64,000 nt of DNA, taken from the NCBI RefSeq assembly GCF_032583975.1, contig NZ_JAWHTF010000005.1; one strand, 5' to 3'. The DNA comes from Gilvirhabdus luticola. Its GTDB lineage: Bacteria; Bacteroidota; Bacteroidia; Flavobacteriales; Flavobacteriaceae. Positions 51,501-59,802 of the stretch are shown piece by piece. Every line of letters begins with the position of its first letter. Within the stretch, counting starts at the first letter, position 1. The translations under genes were made by a program, and so were the position numbers. The notes under the pieces are model-generated. The model did not search any database. It worked only from the letters and a program-made list of their open reading frames with translations, and was not told where the DNA came from.

Positions 51501-52223
51501 GAAAAAGGCAGTAACAGTGAACGTGAAATGGCAAATGCCATGTACTTGGCAGGTTTTGATGTTAAAGATGTACATATGACCGATTTGATATCAGGTCGTG
51601 AAACTTTAGAGGACATTCAGTTTTTAGGTGCTGTAGGTGGTTTCTCGAACTCTGACGTTTTAGGTTCAGCCAAAGGTTGGGCAGGAGCTATTAAATACAA
51701 TGAAAAAGCAAATAAAGCCATTCAGGATTTCTTCAACAGAGAAGATACGCTTTCTGTAGGTATTTGCAATGGTTGTCAATTGTTTATGGAATTGGAAGAG
51801 ATTAATCCAGACCACAAGGTACATGGCAAAATGACCTTCAACAATTCGCATAAACACGAAAGTGCTTTTACTTCAGTAACAGTTCAAGAAAACAATTCGG
51901 TAATGCTATCAACTTTGTCAGGAAGTACTTTAGGTGTTTGGATTTCCCATGGCGAAGGAAAATTTAGTTTACCACTTTCTGAAGATAATTATAACATCGT
52001 AGCCAAATATAGTTATGCAGAATATCCACACAATCCTAATGGTTCAGATTATAATACTGCCATGATGTGCGATAAATCTGGTCGACATTTAGTCACCATG
52101 CCGCATATTGAACGTTCTACCTTCCAATGGAATTGGGCTAACTATCCTGAAGGTAGAAAAGACCGGATTTCTCCTTGGCTAGAAGCCTTTATAAATGCAA
52201 GAAAATGGATTGAGAAATCATAA
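48561..52223 (+). CDS. purL: Phosphoribosylformylglycinamidine synthase, single-chain type
   Basis: A 1220-residue enzyme of the large, single-polypeptide type (E. coli PurL has about 1295). It converts FGAR, glutamine and ATP to FGAM in purine synthesis. Domain order is an N-terminal PurS-like domain, a linker, and duplicated AIRS-like synthetase halves (SEHCRHKIF, KAETHNFPTTVEPFNGAATGSGGEIRD split by strands). A C-terminal class I glutamine amidotransferase domain (about 975-1215) has the nucleophile elbow GICNGCQLFMEL. All parts are present. It is monocistronic, with its own promoter-like box and a strong terminator. Confidence 0.97.
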   Translation: MIHFFGNTNSKVFAVQTTKELSPETISKLTWLFGNQPKINSASLDAFFVGPRAAMITPWSTNAVEITQNMGISDIVRIEEFKVVSEDFKDFDSMISEKFNGLNQESFTIHIEPEAILNIEDISAYNQQEGLSLSDEEVAYLEGVSKKIGRPLTDSEVFGFSQVNSEHCRHKIFNGTFVIDGEEKPTSLFKLIRKTSETNPNDIVSAYKDNVAFIKGPIVEQFAPKRADVPDYYTTENFESVISLKAETHNFPTTVEPFNGAATGSGGEIRDRLAGGKGSLPLAGTAVYMTSYSRLEDNRPWEKCIKERDWLYQTPIDILIKASNGASDFGNKFGQPLICGSVLTFEHEEHARKLGYDKVIMQAGGIGYGKADQALKNTPKEGDKIVILGGENYRIGMGGAAVSSADTGEFASGIELNAVQRSNPEMQKRAANAIRGMVESKENFIVSIHDHGAGGHLNCLSELVEETGGKIDLDKLPIGDPTLSAKEIIGNESQERMGLVIAENHIDILNKIADRERSPMYTVGNVTGDNRFTFESKTKGDKPMDLAMEDMFGSSPKTVMNDVSIKRNYDDLSYNSEDILDYLDQVLQLEAVACKDWLTNKVDRCVGGKVAKQQCVGTLQLPLNNVGVMALDYNGKEGIATSIGHSPISGLINPVAGSRNSITEALTNIIWAPLKDGLQSVSLSANWMWPCKNEGEDARLYQAVEAVSEFAIDLGINVPTGKDSLSMKQKYPNEEVIAPGTVIISAAGNCNDINKVIEPVFKRNQGNIYYINLSQDKFELGGSSFAQIVNKIGTDAPNIKSANYVKNVFNSIQQLIVDEQIVAGHDVASGGLITTLLESCFADVNIGAELDLTSLGEKDSVKLLFSENAGIVFQSKDNSIETVLANANIEFFNIGKVTESDVLSIINHTDVFTLTVSRLRDVWYKTSSLLDKKQTANGLAKDRYDNYKNQPLKYTFPKHFTGKLPLIDSSKSRPKAAVLREKGSNSEREMANAMYLAGFDVKDVHMTDLISGRETLEDIQFLGAVGGFSNSDVLGSAKGWAGAIKYNEKANKAIQDFFNREDTLSVGICNGCQLFMELEEINPDHKVHGKMTFNNSHKHESAFTSVTVQENNSVMLSTLSGSTLGVWISHGEGKFSLPLSEDNYNIVAKYSYAEYPHNPNGSDYNTAMMCDKSGRHLVTMPHIERSTFQWNWANYPEGRKDRISPWLEAFINARKWIEKS

Positions 52224-52238
52224 CATTGTTAAAATAAT

Positions 52239-52270
52239 AAAAAAGCCAACCTAATTCGGTTGGCTTTTTT
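52239..52270 (+). terminator. Strong intrinsic terminator after purL
   Basis: Thirteen-base stem AAAAAAGCCAACC/GGTTGGCTTTTTT (52239-52251 with 52258-52270) and a 6-base loop. Confidence 0.88.
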
Positions 52271-52342
52271 ATTGCTATTTAAATTTAAAGCCTAACTATT
52301 TATAAAAAACCTTAACTTTAAAAGCATCGTAACCAACTCATT

Positions 52343-52708
52343 ATGCGTCATTCTTGTCTAGCGATATTATTATTAAATTGTTTTTTTGGATTTTCTCAAA
52401 TAGATACTTTACCAATTAAGAATAAGCTAGCCAAAGCCAATGAATATAGGTTTTCTGAACCTGAAAAATCAATAGAACTATACAACGAAATAATTGAATA
52501 TTCAGATTCAATAAATTTTCCATATGGAAAGCATAAAGGAAAAATTGGATTAGGTATTTCATATAGATTAGATGAGTCAGTGAGTGGTTTAGGATTAGTT
52601 AAGCTTGCCAATTGGATACATTTTGGATACGCTTATGAAGCTACAACAACAGATGTAAAAGATTACAGTAAAGGATCTCATGAGGTGCTTTTAAGATTTA
52701 GATTTTAA
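52343..52708 (+). pseudogene. Chimeric remnant: TPR N-terminus joined to a PorP/SprF C-terminus
   Basis: A 121-residue open frame with a signal peptide (about 1-18). Residues 24-67 look like a helical TPR unit such as those in secreted sensor-kinase or LuxR-type proteins (FSEPEKSIELYNEIIEYSDS, then FPYGKHKGKIGLG). Residues 68-121 match the end of the type IX-associated barrel family PorP/SprF: GLGISYRLDESVS, IHFGYAYEATTTDV and GSHEVLLRFRF. PorP proteins are about 300 residues, so only the last few strands remain. The junction is near residues 67-72. I interpret it as a deletion fusion of two genes. It may be non-functional even though the frame is open. Confidence 0.6.
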
Positions 52709-52734
52709 ATATTAATCAATAACACAAATTATTA

Positions 52735-53121
52735 ATGAAAACTAAAGAAATAAAAAAACCAATCGAAAAATATTTTGAGTCCCATGATACTAAATATCTA
52801 GCTGAAGATGCAGTATTTATTAATATGGAAACCAATGAACTTACTATTGGTAAAGAAGCAATTGGTAACATGTTAAATTATATTTATCATGTAGCATTTG
52901 ATGCTTATCTGGAAAAAACTAATTCCATTGTTACGGATGATAAAGCATTACTAGAAGGTATGTTTACAGGCAAACACATTGGTGATTTCGCAGGCATATC
53001 TGCAACTAATAAAACTGTCAAAGTTCCTCTTTGTGTTTCTTATGATCTAGAAGATAACTTAATTAAAATTGCAAGAATTTACATGTTATCAAATAGAATG
53101 ATAGATCAATTAACCAATTAA
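52735..53121 (+). CDS. SnoaL/NTF2-like ester cyclase-type protein
   Basis: A 128-residue protein with the NTF2-like fold pattern of SnoaL-type polyketide or ester cyclases: an N-terminal helix KPIEKYFESHDTKYLAEDAVF, GKEAIGNMLNYIYHVAFDA in the middle, and a sheet ending LIKIARIYMLSNRMIDQL. No signal peptide. The family has many members with no known substrate. It is 26 bases after the chimeric frame and is followed by a strong terminator. Confidence 0.74.
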   Translation: MKTKEIKKPIEKYFESHDTKYLAEDAVFINMETNELTIGKEAIGNMLNYIYHVAFDAYLEKTNSIVTDDKALLEGMFTGKHIGDFAGISATNKTVKVPLCVSYDLEDNLIKIARIYMLSNRMIDQLTN

Positions 53122-53145
53122 GTGAAATAAGTTATCCATTTTTAG

Positions 53146-53177
53146 AAAAGGAGCTTTTTTAAATAAGCTCCTTTTTT
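53146..53177 (+). terminator. Intrinsic terminator
   Basis: Stem AAAAGGAGCTT/AAGCTCCTTTT (53146-53156 with 53165-53175), 8-base loop, T-run to 53177. Confidence 0.85.
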
Positions 53178-53242
53178 AATTCCCCATTTGAAAATCATTA
53201 TTAATTTCATAATTTGCAAGTCTACAAACGAGAATTTACTTA

Positions 53243-55012
53243 ATGACACAAATAACACGACTTTTTGATTTTCCTTATTATCAATTAGAAAAATATAATT
53301 TACAAAAAGCATTTACCTCTAAACGAAATGGACAGTGGCAATCCATCTCAACGCAAGAATATATCAATCAAGCCAATGCTATAAGTCGTGGATTGTTGCG
53401 TTTAGGTGTTCAACCTAATGATAAAATAGCAGTAATTTCTACCACAAATAGAACCGAATGGAATATTGTTGATATCGGTATCCTTCAAATTGGTGCTCAA
53501 AATGTACCTATTTATCCTACTATTTGCAAAGAAGATTATGAGTACATTCTAAACCATTCTGAATCAATATATTGTTTTGTTTCGGATGATATCATTTTAG
53601 AAAAATTAAATCAGATAAAACAAAATACTTCAATAAAAAATGTATATACTTTTGAAGATATTGTTAGAGAAACTAATTGGAAAGAAGTATTAAAATTAGG
53701 TGAAGACCAATCCAATCAAGATGTTGTAGAAGACAGAAAAAATCAAGTCAAACCACATGATTTAGCTACACTAATTTATACTTCAGGAACAACAGGTACA
53801 CCGAAAGGCGTTATGCTTTCTCACAACAATTTAGTATCAAATGTTATTGATAGTGAAAAACGTGTCCCTTTTGATCATGGAAAATCTAAAGCATTAAGTT
53901 TCCTTCCCGTTTGCCATGTTTTTGAACGCATGATTTTATATCTATATCAATATTGTGGAGTAGAAATTTATTTTGCTGAATCTATAGAAGCTATGAGTCA
54001 TAATTTAAAAGAAGTGAAACCAACTGTTATGACGGCTGTACCTCGGTTATATGAGAAAGTTTATGACAAAATTGTAGCAAAAGGTAGTGAGTTATCTGGT
54101 TTAAAAAAAAGCCTATTCTTTTGGGCTATAGAAATTGGTTTAAAATACGAACCATATGGTGTTAATGGTTGGTGGTATGAACAACAACTAAAACTCGCCA
54201 GAAAACTAATTTTTAGCAAATGGAAAGAAGGATTAGGTGGTAATTTGGAGTTGATGGTTTCAGGAAGTGCAGCTTTACAACCAAGACTAACAAGAATATT
54301 TGCAGCTGCAGACATGCCTATTATGGAAGGCTATGGTTTAACCGAAACATCTCCTGTGGTTTCTGTCAATGACCAGAGAAATAATGGTTTTAAAATCGGA
54401 ACCGTAGGACGTATTATTGATAACGTAGAAGTGAAAATTGCAGAAGATGGAGAAATTTTGGTTAAAGGACCTAATGTTATGCAAGGTTATTATAAAGACA
54501 CTGAAAAAACGGCTGAAGTCATGTCAGGAGACTTTTTTCATACAGGAGATATCGGTGAAATAGATTCTGATGGATTCTTAAAAATAACAGACAGAAAAAA
54601 AGAGATGTTTAAAACCTCCGGTGGCAAATATATTGCTCCTGCATTAATTGAGAATCAATTAAAACAATCCAGATTTATAGAGCAGGTGATGGTTGTTGGT
54701 GAAGGTGAAAAAATGCCAGCTGCCATTATTCAACCAAATTTTGAGTTCATACAAGATTGGATTGAACGAAAAGAAAAAGAAGTAGAACCAGATTATGAGT
54801 CTATTGCTACTTCGCAAATAATTCGCGATAGAATACAGCGAGAAATAGATTATGCGAATAAAAAATTTGGGAAATGGGAACAGGTAAAGGCATTTGAACT
54901 AACACCCGATGTTTGGTCAGTTGAATCTGGTCATTTAACACCAACTATGAAAATGAAAAGAAAAATAATTAAAGAAAAATATATAAGTCTTTACAACAAA
55001 ATCTATAGCTAA
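53243..55012 (+). CDS. Long-chain fatty acid--CoA ligase (AMP-forming)
   Basis: A 589-residue ANL-superfamily acyl-CoA synthetase of the FadD15/FAA1-like type (about 590-600 residues). The AMP-binding motif LIYTSGTTGTPKGVMLSH lies at about 177-194, YGLTETSPV (A5) at about 365, and the hinge region with TGDIGEIDSDGFLKITDRKKE at about 430-455. The C-terminal lysine domain ends in TPTMKMKRKIIKEKY. It activates free fatty acids for beta-oxidation or lipid synthesis. It lies 0.7 kb upstream of the beta-oxidation operon but has a separate transcript; the MarR-type operator is not found in front of it. Confidence 0.93.
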   Translation: MTQITRLFDFPYYQLEKYNLQKAFTSKRNGQWQSISTQEYINQANAISRGLLRLGVQPNDKIAVISTTNRTEWNIVDIGILQIGAQNVPIYPTICKEDYEYILNHSESIYCFVSDDIILEKLNQIKQNTSIKNVYTFEDIVRETNWKEVLKLGEDQSNQDVVEDRKNQVKPHDLATLIYTSGTTGTPKGVMLSHNNLVSNVIDSEKRVPFDHGKSKALSFLPVCHVFERMILYLYQYCGVEIYFAESIEAMSHNLKEVKPTVMTAVPRLYEKVYDKIVAKGSELSGLKKSLFFWAIEIGLKYEPYGVNGWWYEQQLKLARKLIFSKWKEGLGGNLELMVSGSAALQPRLTRIFAAADMPIMEGYGLTETSPVVSVNDQRNNGFKIGTVGRIIDNVEVKIAEDGEILVKGPNVMQGYYKDTEKTAEVMSGDFFHTGDIGEIDSDGFLKITDRKKEMFKTSGGKYIAPALIENQLKQSRFIEQVMVVGEGEKMPAAIIQPNFEFIQDWIERKEKEVEPDYESIATSQIIRDRIQREIDYANKKFGKWEQVKAFELTPDVWSVESGHLTPTMKMKRKIIKEKYISLYNKIYS

Positions 55013-55192
55013 ACCTATTATAGTTATACTAATTTTAGTGACATGAAAGTTTCTAAACAATCCAAATATTAACTAATTTATTCTCAATAATTTATAATTT
55101 TATTAGTTTATTTGATAATTTTTTAATCAAAAAATTATCAATTTCACATTTTTTTGATACTTTTAGAACACTAACTAATAAAATTATATACA

Positions 55193-55585
55193 ATGAAAAC
55201 AAAAAATTTTGTAGTTTCCGGTGTTGTCGGAGGTATTGTCGACTTTCTTTTAGGATGGTTATTTTATGGAATGATTTTTAAAGATACATTTCCACAACCA
55301 GAGGAACACTCCAATACAATGATTATGATATTCCTAGGCTGCCTCACTTTCGGATTATTTATAGCCTATATCTTTACCAAATGGGCTCAAATAACAACTT
55401 TGGCTACAGGAGCTAAAGCTGGTGCTATAATAGGTTTGTTTATTGGCTTATTCTACAATTTCTTTAATATGGCTATGGATTCTGGTGCAACATTTGAGTT
55501 AATGGCTCTAGATGTAGTTATTGGAATTGTTATGTCAGCTATTGTAGGTGCTGTTATTGGTCTAGTTAATGGTAAACTAGGATAA
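55193..55585 (+). CDS. Small four-helix membrane protein
   Basis: A 130-residue protein with four hydrophobic, glycine- and alanine-rich segments (about 7-27, 45-65, 70-92, 105-127) and short loops. Repeated small-residue patterns (GVVGGIVDFLLGW, GAKAGAIIGLFIGLFY, GAVIGLVNG) suggest tight helix packing. It may belong with DUF1761-like membrane proteins, but I am not sure. It lies alone between the acyl-CoA ligase and the MarR gene and ends at a terminator. Confidence 0.7.
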   Translation: MKTKNFVVSGVVGGIVDFLLGWLFYGMIFKDTFPQPEEHSNTMIMIFLGCLTFGLFIAYIFTKWAQITTLATGAKAGAIIGLFIGLFYNFFNMAMDSGATFELMALDVVIGIVMSAIVGAVIGLVNGKLG

Positions 55586-55607
55586 TATAATAGAACATTA
55601 TGAATTT

Positions 55608-55635
55608 AAACCACCTCTTTTGAGGTGGTTTTTTT
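55608..55635 (+). terminator. Intrinsic terminator
   Basis: Ten-base stem AAACCACCTC/GAGGTGGTTT (55608-55617 with 55622-55631), 4-base loop and T-run. Confidence 0.88.
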
Positions 55636-55660
55636 ATTTATACTTATATATATTTTTTTT

Positions 55661-55688
55661 AAATTTATTATGCGTGCATAATAAATTT
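55661..55688. promoter_or_regulatory. Perfect 28-base inverted repeat, candidate MarR operator
   Basis: Arms AAATTTATTATGC and GCATAATAAATTT (55661-55673 and 55676-55688) match exactly around a 2-base centre GT. The repeat ends 4 bases before the -7 box of the MarR gene, so it covers the expected -33 region. MarR dimers bind such palindromes, and a repressor bound here would block the promoter of its own operon. There is no T-run after it, which argues against a terminator. Confidence 0.75.
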
Positions 55689-55692
55689 TTTG

Positions 55693-55700
55693 TATATTTG
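55693..55700 (+). promoter_or_regulatory. -7 box of the MarR/beta-oxidation operon
   Basis: TATATTTG matches TAnnTTTG, 19 bases before the MarR start codon and immediately downstream of the inverted repeat. Confidence 0.55.
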
Positions 55701-55719
55701 GACTTCAAAATCATAACAT

Positions 55720-56178
55720 ATGAATGACAAAACGATAGATTACATTTTCAGAACCACTTGGTTAGCCATAAACAAAATGTATAATGAGGAAGCTGCTCAA
55801 TTTGATACTACCATGGCAACTGGATTTGCTTTGTTAAGTATTGATCCCGAAAAAGGTACCCCATCAACTTCACTTGGTCCAAAAATGGGAATGGAAGCTA
55901 CTAGTCTATCAAGAACTTTAAAAACCATGGAAGAAAAGGGATTAATTGAACGTAGGCCCAATCCAGAAGATGGTCGTGGTGTAATTATTCATTTGACGGA
56001 ATTTGGTCGTGAAAAACGCGCATATTCAAGAGAAAAGGTTTTAACGTTCAACGAAGCCATTCGTAACAATATATCTCAAGATAAACTCAATCATTTTTAT
56101 GAAGTTGCAGAACTTATCAATAATATGATCTCCAATAAAAAAATATATAACCAAAAAGAACAATATTCACTTAAATAA
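55720..56178 (+). CDS. MarR family transcriptional regulator
   Basis: A 152-residue winged-helix regulator. The recognition region is at about 60-95 (TSLGPKMGMEATSLSRTLKTMEEKGLIERRPNPEDGRG in two helices and a wing), with flanking dimerisation helices. It is the first gene of a run with 3-hydroxyacyl-CoA dehydrogenase, thiolase and acyl-CoA dehydrogenase, one base before the next gene. It probably represses this run and senses fatty acids or acyl-CoA; the ligand is inference. A perfect palindrome overlaps its promoter, consistent with autoregulation. Confidence 0.92.
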   Translation: MNDKTIDYIFRTTWLAINKMYNEEAAQFDTTMATGFALLSIDPEKGTPSTSLGPKMGMEATSLSRTLKTMEEKGLIERRPNPEDGRGVIIHLTEFGREKRAYSREKVLTFNEAIRNNISQDKLNHFYEVAELINNMISNKKIYNQKEQYSLK

Positions 56179-56179
56179 C

Positions 56180-58588
56180 ATGAGTAAACGAATCATAAAA
56201 AAAGTAGCTGTTATTGGATCTGGAATTATGGGAAGTGGTATTGCTTGTCATTTTGCCAATATAGGTGTAGAAGTACTTCTTCTAGATATTGTCCCTCGTG
56301 AACTTAATGACGCTGAAAAAGCAAAAGGATTATCACTTAACGACAAAGAAGTTAGAAATAGAATTGTTAACAGTTCTTTTCAATCGGCATTAAAATCGAA
56401 ACCTTCTCCTATTTACCATCAAAAATTTGCTGATAGAATTACAACAGGCAATTTAGAAGATGACATATCTAAAGTAAAAGATGTAGACTGGATAATTGAA
56501 GTGGTGGTAGAACGTTTAGATATTAAAAAACAAGTGTTTGAGAATTTAGAAAAACATAGAACACCTAGTACACTTATTACTTCCAATACCTCGGGTATTC
56601 CTATTAAATTCATGAACGATGGTCGAAGTGAAGATTTTCAACAGCATTTCTGTGGAACTCACTTTTTTAACCCAGCTCGTTACTTAAAGCTATTCGAGAT
56701 TATTCCAGGTCCAAAAACTACAACAGAAGTGTTGGACTTCTTAAATGGATATGGCGAACAATATCTTGGCAAAACATCTGTAATTGCTAAAGATACGCCA
56801 GCTTTTATTGGAAACCGAATCGGAATATTTGGCATTCAAAGTTTATTTCATCAGGTAAAAGAATTAGGATTAACTATTGAAGAAGTTGATAAGTTAACCG
56901 GTCCTGTAATTGGTCGGCCAAAATCAGCCACGTTTAGAACTGTTGATGTAGTTGGATTAGATACTTTGGTTCATGTAGCCAATGGAATTTATGAGAATTG
57001 CCCAGATGATGAAGCTCATAAACTTTTTAAGTTACCAGATTTCATCAATTCTATGATGGAAAATAAGTGGTTGGGCAGTAAAACAGGTCAGGGTTTTTAT
57101 AAAAAAGTAAAAAAAGATGATGGCTCTAGTGAAATCTTGTCATTAGACCTCAACACTTTAGAATACCGGCAAAAAAAATCGGCTAGATTTGCCACTTTAG
57201 AGTTAACCAAAACGGTTGATAAAGTCATAGACCGCTTCCCTATCCTAGCCTCTGGAAAAGATAAAGCTGGAGATTTCTACAGAAAAAATTTCTCTGCAAT
57301 GTTTACTTATGTTTCTAACAGGATTCCAGAAATCACAGACAATTTGTATAAAATAGATGATGCTATGAAAGCAGGATTTGGTTGGGAACATGGTCCTTTC
57401 CAGATTTGGGATGCCATAGGTGTTGATAAAGGAATAGATATCATGAAAGCAGAAGGTCTTGAGCCAGCGGCTTGGGTAAATGATATGCTAGATTCAGGAA
57501 ACAAATCATTTTATACAGTGAAAGATGGTGCAACATACGTCTATGATTTTACAACGAAAACACAAGAAAAGATTCCTGGTCAAGATAGTTTTATCATACT
57601 AGATAATATTAGAAAAACTAACGAAGTATTTAAAAACCCTGGTGTTGTTATTGAAGATATAGGAGATGGCATTTTGAACTGCGAATTTCAAAGTAAGATG
57701 AACACTATAGGTGGAGACGTTCTTGCAGGGTTAAACAAAGCCATAGATCTTGCCGAAAAAGATTTTCAAGGTTTGGTTATTGGCAACCAAGCAGCAAACT
57801 TTTCGGTTGGTGCTAACATTGGAATGATTTTCATGATGGCTGTAGAACAAGAATATGACGAGCTTAATATGTCAATTAAATATTTTCAAGATACCATGAT
57901 GCGTATGCGTTACTCTTCTATTCCAACCATCTCTGCTCCACACGGTATGACGCTCGGTGGTGGTTGCGAATTGTCATTACATGCCGATAAAATTGTTGCA
58001 GCTGCAGAAACATATATTGGTTTAGTTGAGTTTGGTGTTGGTGTGATTCCTGGTGGTGGTGGTTCTAAAGAAATGACTCTTCGAGCCCAAGATCTATTCC
58101 AAAAAGGTGATGTAGAACTTAATATTTTAAGAGAACATTTTTTAACTATTGCTATGGCGAAGGTATCAACTTCTGCTTATGAAGCTTATGATAATAATAT
58201 TCTACAAAAAGGAAAAGATATCGTTGTAGTTAATAAAGATAGACAAATTGCTACTGCAAAAGCTTATGCAAAATTGATGGCTGAACAAGGTTATACTCAA
58301 CCTATTAAACGCAATGATATTAAAGTATTGGGCAAACAAGCACTTGGACTATTTTTAGTCGGCACGGATTCTATGAATGCAAGTAATTATATAAGTGAAC
58401 ATGATCAAAAAATAGCTAATAAATTGGCTTATGTTATGTCTGGTGGTGATTTATCAGAACCAACCAATGTGAGCGAACAATACTTATTGGATATAGAACG
58501 TGAAGCATTCTTAAGTCTTTGTACAGAAAGAAAAACACTTGAACGTATTCAACACATGTTGAAAACAGGAAAACCTTTAAGAAATTAA
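56180..58588 (+). CDS. fadN: 3-hydroxyacyl-CoA dehydrogenase / enoyl-CoA hydratase, FadN type
   Basis: An 802-residue bifunctional beta-oxidation enzyme. The dehydrogenase comes first: NAD-binding KVAVIGSGIMGSGIACHFAN (about 8-27), FCGTHFFNPARYLKLFEI with the catalytic histidine, and a helical part to about 480. The enoyl-CoA hydratase-like domain follows (about 480-700) with LGGGCELSLHADKIV and GLVEFGVGVIPGGGGSKEM. This order is the reverse of E. coli FadB and equals that of B. subtilis FadN (about 790 residues). It hydrates enoyl-CoA and oxidises 3-hydroxyacyl-CoA with NAD. Three bases separate it from the thiolase gene. Confidence 0.92.
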   Translation: MSKRIIKKVAVIGSGIMGSGIACHFANIGVEVLLLDIVPRELNDAEKAKGLSLNDKEVRNRIVNSSFQSALKSKPSPIYHQKFADRITTGNLEDDISKVKDVDWIIEVVVERLDIKKQVFENLEKHRTPSTLITSNTSGIPIKFMNDGRSEDFQQHFCGTHFFNPARYLKLFEIIPGPKTTTEVLDFLNGYGEQYLGKTSVIAKDTPAFIGNRIGIFGIQSLFHQVKELGLTIEEVDKLTGPVIGRPKSATFRTVDVVGLDTLVHVANGIYENCPDDEAHKLFKLPDFINSMMENKWLGSKTGQGFYKKVKKDDGSSEILSLDLNTLEYRQKKSARFATLELTKTVDKVIDRFPILASGKDKAGDFYRKNFSAMFTYVSNRIPEITDNLYKIDDAMKAGFGWEHGPFQIWDAIGVDKGIDIMKAEGLEPAAWVNDMLDSGNKSFYTVKDGATYVYDFTTKTQEKIPGQDSFIILDNIRKTNEVFKNPGVVIEDIGDGILNCEFQSKMNTIGGDVLAGLNKAIDLAEKDFQGLVIGNQAANFSVGANIGMIFMMAVEQEYDELNMSIKYFQDTMMRMRYSSIPTISAPHGMTLGGGCELSLHADKIVAAAETYIGLVEFGVGVIPGGGGSKEMTLRAQDLFQKGDVELNILREHFLTIAMAKVSTSAYEAYDNNILQKGKDIVVVNKDRQIATAKAYAKLMAEQGYTQPIKRNDIKVLGKQALGLFLVGTDSMNASNYISEHDQKIANKLAYVMSGGDLSEPTNVSEQYLLDIEREAFLSLCTERKTLERIQHMLKTGKPLRN

Positions 58589-58591
58589 AAA

Positions 58592-59782
58592 ATGAAACAA
58601 GCATATATAGTAAAAGCATATAGAACAGCTGTTGGTAAAGCACCAAGAGGTGTGTTCCGTTTCAAAAGAACCGACGAGTTAGCTGCAGAAACCATTAAGT
58701 ACATGATGAAAGAATTGCCAGATTTTGATGCAAAACGTATTGATGATGTTATTGTAGGTAATGCAATGCCTGAAGGTTCTCAAGGCTTAAACATGGGACG
58801 ATTAATCTCCTTAATGGGATTAGATATTGTAGATGTTCCAGGTGTAACTGTTAATCGTTTTTGTTCTTCTGGAATTGAAACTATCGGAATAGCGACTGCT
58901 AAAATTCAATCTGGCATGGCCAATTGCATTATTGCTGGTGGTGCAGAAAGTATGAGCTCTGTTCCTATGTCGGGTTATAAACCAGAACTTAATTATGACA
59001 TTGTAAATGCTGGGCATGCTGATTATTATTGGGGAATGGGAAATACTGCCGAAGCCGTAGCTAATCAATTTAAGGTGTCTCGAGAAGATCAGGATGAGTT
59101 TTCATACAATTCACACATGAAAGCATTAAAAGCACAAGCTGAAAATCGGTTTCAAGACCAAATAGTCCCTATTGAAGTCAATCAAACTTATATAGGTGAG
59201 AATGGTAAAAAATCTACAAAAACCTATACAGTAACTAAAGACGAAGGTCCGAGAAAAGGTACAAGTCTCGAAGCATTGGCAAAATTAAGACCTGTATTCG
59301 CTCAAGGTGGAAGTGTTACTGCAGGTAACTCTTCTCAAATGAGCGATGGTGCTGCTTTTGTTATGGTCATGAGTGAAGATATGGTTAAAGAACTAAATTT
59401 AGAACCCATTGCTCGTTTAGTAAGCTATGCAGCTGCAGGTGTTGAACCTCGCATCATGGGAATTGGTCCAGTAAAAGCAATTCCTAAAGCATTAGCTCAA
59501 GCTTATTTAAAACAAAATGATATAGAGCTTATAGAGCTTAACGAAGCTTTTGCCTCACAATCACTTGCAGTTATTCGTGAATTAGGTTTAAATCCTGATA
59601 TTGTAAATGTCAATGGTGGAGCAATCGCTTTAGGACATCCTTTGGGATGTACTGGTGCCAAACTATCAGTACAATTATTTGATGAAATGAGAAAGCGAGA
59701 AATGAAAGGAAAGTACGGTGCAGTAACCATGTGTGTTGGAACTGGTCAAGGCGCATGTGGAATATTCGAATTTTTAAACTAA
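58592..59782 (+). CDS. fadA: Acetyl-CoA C-acyltransferase (3-ketoacyl-CoA thiolase)
   Basis: A 396-residue thiolase. The acyl-accepting cysteine is Cys91 in VNRFCSSGIETIG; the GHPLGCTGA histidine motif and the second catalytic cysteine in MCVGTGQGACGIF are near the C-terminus. NEAFASQSLAV is also present. All active-site elements of the family are intact. It cleaves 3-ketoacyl-CoA with CoA to acetyl-CoA and a shortened acyl-CoA. It is between the FadN-like and acyl-CoA dehydrogenase genes. Confidence 0.95.
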   Translation: MKQAYIVKAYRTAVGKAPRGVFRFKRTDELAAETIKYMMKELPDFDAKRIDDVIVGNAMPEGSQGLNMGRLISLMGLDIVDVPGVTVNRFCSSGIETIGIATAKIQSGMANCIIAGGAESMSSVPMSGYKPELNYDIVNAGHADYYWGMGNTAEAVANQFKVSREDQDEFSYNSHMKALKAQAENRFQDQIVPIEVNQTYIGENGKKSTKTYTVTKDEGPRKGTSLEALAKLRPVFAQGGSVTAGNSSQMSDGAAFVMVMSEDMVKELNLEPIARLVSYAAAGVEPRIMGIGPVKAIPKALAQAYLKQNDIELIELNEAFASQSLAVIRELGLNPDIVNVNGGAIALGHPLGCTGAKLSVQLFDEMRKREMKGKYGAVTMCVGTGQGACGIFEFLN

Positions 59783-59802
59783 AAAACTTAATACTATTAT
59801 AA

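Noticed and set aside
52343..52708. Possible intact small secreted T9SS-associated protein
   Set aside because: The PorP-like part covers only the last few strands of a barrel and the TPR-like part is one repeat, so a fusion remnant is the simpler reading. Kept as pseudogene with moderate confidence.
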